64,000 nucleotides of DNA from Nilaparvata lugens (taxonomy: Eukaryota; Arthropoda; Insecta; Hemiptera; Delphacidae): positions 27,030,372 to 27,094,371 of the forward strand of contig NC_052506.1 of NCBI RefSeq assembly GCF_014356525.2, given 5' to 3'. A program made the position numbers and the translations under genes. The notes under the pieces are model-generated. The model saw only the letters and a program-made list of their open reading frames with translations. It made no database searches and was not told the DNA's origin. Positions 61,554-64,000 of this stretch are shown here, piece after piece. The number at the start of each line of letters is the position of its first letter. Position 1 is the stretch's first letter.

Positions 61554-63655
61554 CGATGCTGAATTGTTTGAGGACTAGTTTTTGAAAAACTTATGCTGGA
61601 TTCGTATGGAAAAATATCTGAAAAATTGAATAAAACTAGTCTGAAATATGCAAAAAATCTATGTAGAAAAACACAGACTTTTACGTTTGATGCCCAATAA
61701 CTTTCTTTAATGACCAGTAAACAAATAATTTTTCGCAATAAAAATTGTAGAGAATTTAATTCTGAAAAGAATTATGTAAGCTGTGTGAACTAAATTTGAG
61801 TAAAAGTTGAATAAAATGTATCCTTATGTAGTACATTACACCACAAAAATTTGCTGTTTTATGAGGAGAGAACTAATAAGTCATAGGTTGTAGCTGATTG
61901 CAAATGAAATATTCGGTTCTTTATGAAGTTTTATTTTTATGTGAAAGTAATATATCTAAAGGACATTATACTTATACCAAAAGACTGAAGATGATGTTCA
62001 AAGTGACCTCCGTTGTTCTGAATGCATATGTTTCAGACGTCTTCTCATCGATTGTCGGACCCGTTCAAATATTCCAGGAATCTGCTTTATCATTCCTATT
62101 CCGTTCAAAATCCTTAATCGGAGTATTGTATACTAAGGTTTTCAAGTGACCCCAAAGATAAAAATCCAAAATATTCAAGTTTGGTGACCTAGCTGGCCAT
62201 GGTACTGGCATACCTCGGCCTATCCATTGATTTGAAAAGCTGTGATTCAGGTGTTCACGAACAGCAACACTGAAGTGCGCTGGAGCTCCATCATGCATAA
62301 TACAAATGTTTTGGCGCAACTGAAGAGGTACATCTTTAAATAAGATAAATAGCTCCTCTCTCAAAAAGTTTAAGTAGATTATGCCATTAAGCCTGGGAGG
62401 AAACTCGAACAGAAGTAGATGATCTCCTATGATTCCTGCCCAAATGTTTACTGAAAACTGATGTTGTGGACGATTAGGATTGAGGATTCTCAGCTGCCCA
62501 AATATGTTGGTTGTGGACGTTAACGATAGCTGTTCTTGTAAAGTGTGCCTCGTCGGTGAATAAAACGTTTGTTAAAAAGTTTGGGTTAACAAGGTTTTCT
62601 AAAAACCATCGGCAAATACCAGCACGGGGAATACAGTCTCGTGGCAATATAGTATGAACTTTCTGGAGGTGGTATGGATGTAATTGTTACTCTTTTAGTA
62701 TCCTCCAAATAATAGATTGATTGACATTAAACTGCACTGACAATTCTCTCGTGATCTTCTCTGGATGTTCATAAATTTCATTAAGAACTTGTTCTTCTAA
62801 CTCAACAGTCATAGTAGATCGGGGTCTGCCTGCATAACTGTGCTCTTTGGATATCAAAGAACCTGTTTCAGACAGACGTTGATGAATAGTGACAAAAAAC
62901 CTTGAACTTGGACATACTCGGTTGAGAAAGTTCTCTTGATACAAACGTCTTGCTTCAGTACTATTACAGTGTCCCATTCCATACATTAAATGCATGTCAG
63001 CTAATTCGGAGTATGAATAATGTCTAAAATTACCTGCCATTTTTTAAAAGTCAACACTCAACACAAAAGCAAAGTGAAATGGTTACAAATAACTGGTTAA
63101 TAGATTGAACAAAAAACACAGCGCGGTCACAGTAGGCCTAACTTAGTTTGTTGTTTTGTTCAACAATGAGCAAAAATATTTCTGAAAAATAATTTCAGCT
63201 GATAATTTCTTTTAAATATTTTCTTATTTAAAACGAAATGAATCAGTTGTTTTGGAACAGCTGTTATTTGAATCCATGTTTTTTGCAATCAGCTACAACC
63301 TATGAGTTATTAGTTTTCTCCTCATAAAACAGCAAATTTTTGCGGTGTAATGTACTACATAAGAATACATTTTATTCTACTTTTACTCAAATTTAGTTTA
63401 CACAGCTTACATGATTCTTTTCAGAATTAAATTCTCTACAGTTTTTGTTGCAAAAAAATACTGGTTATTAAAGAAAGTTATTGGGCATAAAACGTAGAAG
63501 TCTGTGTTTATCTACTTGAATGTTTTGCATATTTCAAATTTTTCTCAAACTCACACTACAGCTTCCAGACTAGCTATATTCAATTTTTCATATATTTTTC
63601 CATATGAATCCAACATAAGTTTTTCAAAAACTAGTCCCCAAACAATTCAGCATCG
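61554..63655 (-). mobile_element. Tc1/mariner-superfamily transposon with about 350-bp inverted repeats
   Basis: Left repeat from CGATGCTGAATTGTTT (61554) to about 61900, and right repeat from about 63287 to AAACAATTCAGCATCG (63655). Matching inner blocks include TTTTTGAAAAACTTATG, CCCAATAACTTTCTTTAAT, TAGAGAATTTAATTCTGAAA, a TTTGAGTAAAAGT block, GTAGTACATTACACC and AAAATTTGCTGTTTTATGAG. Each repeat has its own indels relative to the other. Between them lies a minus-strand transposase with frameshifts and a stop. The outer boundary could extend a little further, but similarity fades there. Confidence 0.85.
61937..63040 (-). pseudogene. Decayed transposase, DD41D-like mariner relative
   Basis: The enzyme would cut and paste the element by DDE/D chemistry. 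The ATG at 63040 starts MAGNFRHYSYSELADMH, an N-terminal domain often seen in insect transposases of this group. A helix-turn-helix part follows (ELSVQFNVNQSIIWRILKE), then a stop at about 62686. The frame continues with the first catalytic Asp (NVLFTDEAHFT, about 62550), shifts near 62485, and continues with MHDGAPAHFS (second Asp, about 62295) and WPARSPNLNILDFYLWGHLK (third Asp, about 62170). Near 62045 it shifts again into the typical end NNGGHFEHHLQSFG, with TAA at 61937. Between the second and third Asp I count 41 residues, against 34 in classic mariner. One stop and at least two frameshifts make it inactive. Confidence 0.85.
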
Positions 63656-64000
63656 GTGTATTTCACCAGAGGAACTGAATTGCGGGCGAAATCTTTCACC
63701 CTGTATAGCTCGCTAATGAAGCGTTTATGGATATATGTTTATAAGAACTTTTTTTCTTATTTTTACCTCTACTATCACGTATTAAATTATTTTACCATAA
63801 TTAAGAATCATCCTGTATATTCGATGTATTAACTGTTCATTCCAGTTAGAATTAGTAAATTATACTTTATTTTCCAAGAGAGTATATTTTATAAGGATTT
63901 GATAATACATTTTCGTAATTGAGATTAAACATTTTGTTATTCAATTATATTTCTACTTTGTTAAAAACGATCTGGAAAAATTGCAGAGTTATAAAAGGAT
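63656..64000. other. Unannotated AT-rich end of window
   Basis: No gene or repeat boundary seen. Confidence 0.5.

Overview
This is an AT-rich, animal-type genomic window, most likely from an insect. A sap-feeding hemipteran such as a planthopper is my inference; it rests on the repeat content and the methuselah-like receptor, not on a marker gene. Exons are short and have canonical GT/AG splice sites. There are no operons, no prokaryotic signals and no CRISPR. Roughly half of the window is recognisable transposable-element or repeat sequence, and only one host gene can be identified with confidence.

Left third (about 0.8-19.3 kb): a nest of repeats. It holds a small MITE at 0.8 kb and a nearly perfect 739-bp-arm palindrome at 1914-3421. 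A pair of long inverted arms (3567-4060 and 16905-17612) brackets a 12.6-kb Ty3/gypsy retrotransposon at 4235-16864. That element has unusually long LTRs (about 2.4 kb) that are almost identical to each other. It carries gag, protease-RT-RNase H and integrase, no env, and several frameshifts. A short repeat called motif X here, about 125-145 bp with nested GGCC palindromes and a shared reading frame, occurs five times at 2.3-19.2 kb.

Middle (19.3-37.5 kb): mostly unrecognised AT-rich DNA. Two diverged 2-kb LTR-like repeats lie in the same orientation (24658-26756 and 29118-31123), and both contain a segment that closely resembles part of tRNA-Lys. An unrecognised open stretch with a strong splice donor lies between them on the minus strand (27045-27413). 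A MITE with a clear 7-bp target duplication sits at 33.3 kb.

Right part (37.5-55.5 kb): four plus-strand exons (37564-37669, 41409-41689, 53652-53894, 55299-55497) join in phase. They encode TM2-TM7 and the C-terminus of a class B, methuselah-like G-protein coupled receptor. Its 5' exons (ectodomain and TM1) were not found. The 12-kb second intron is loaded with MITEs, a solo LTR nested inside a MITE with a 4-bp target duplication, and a degenerate tandem repeat.

Right end (55.5-64 kb): intergenic sequence, a 618-bp foldback-type element with reiterated motifs, and a decayed Tc1/mariner-superfamily transposon at 61554-63655. The transposon has terminal inverted repeats of about 350 bp and transposase spacing that looks like DD41D.
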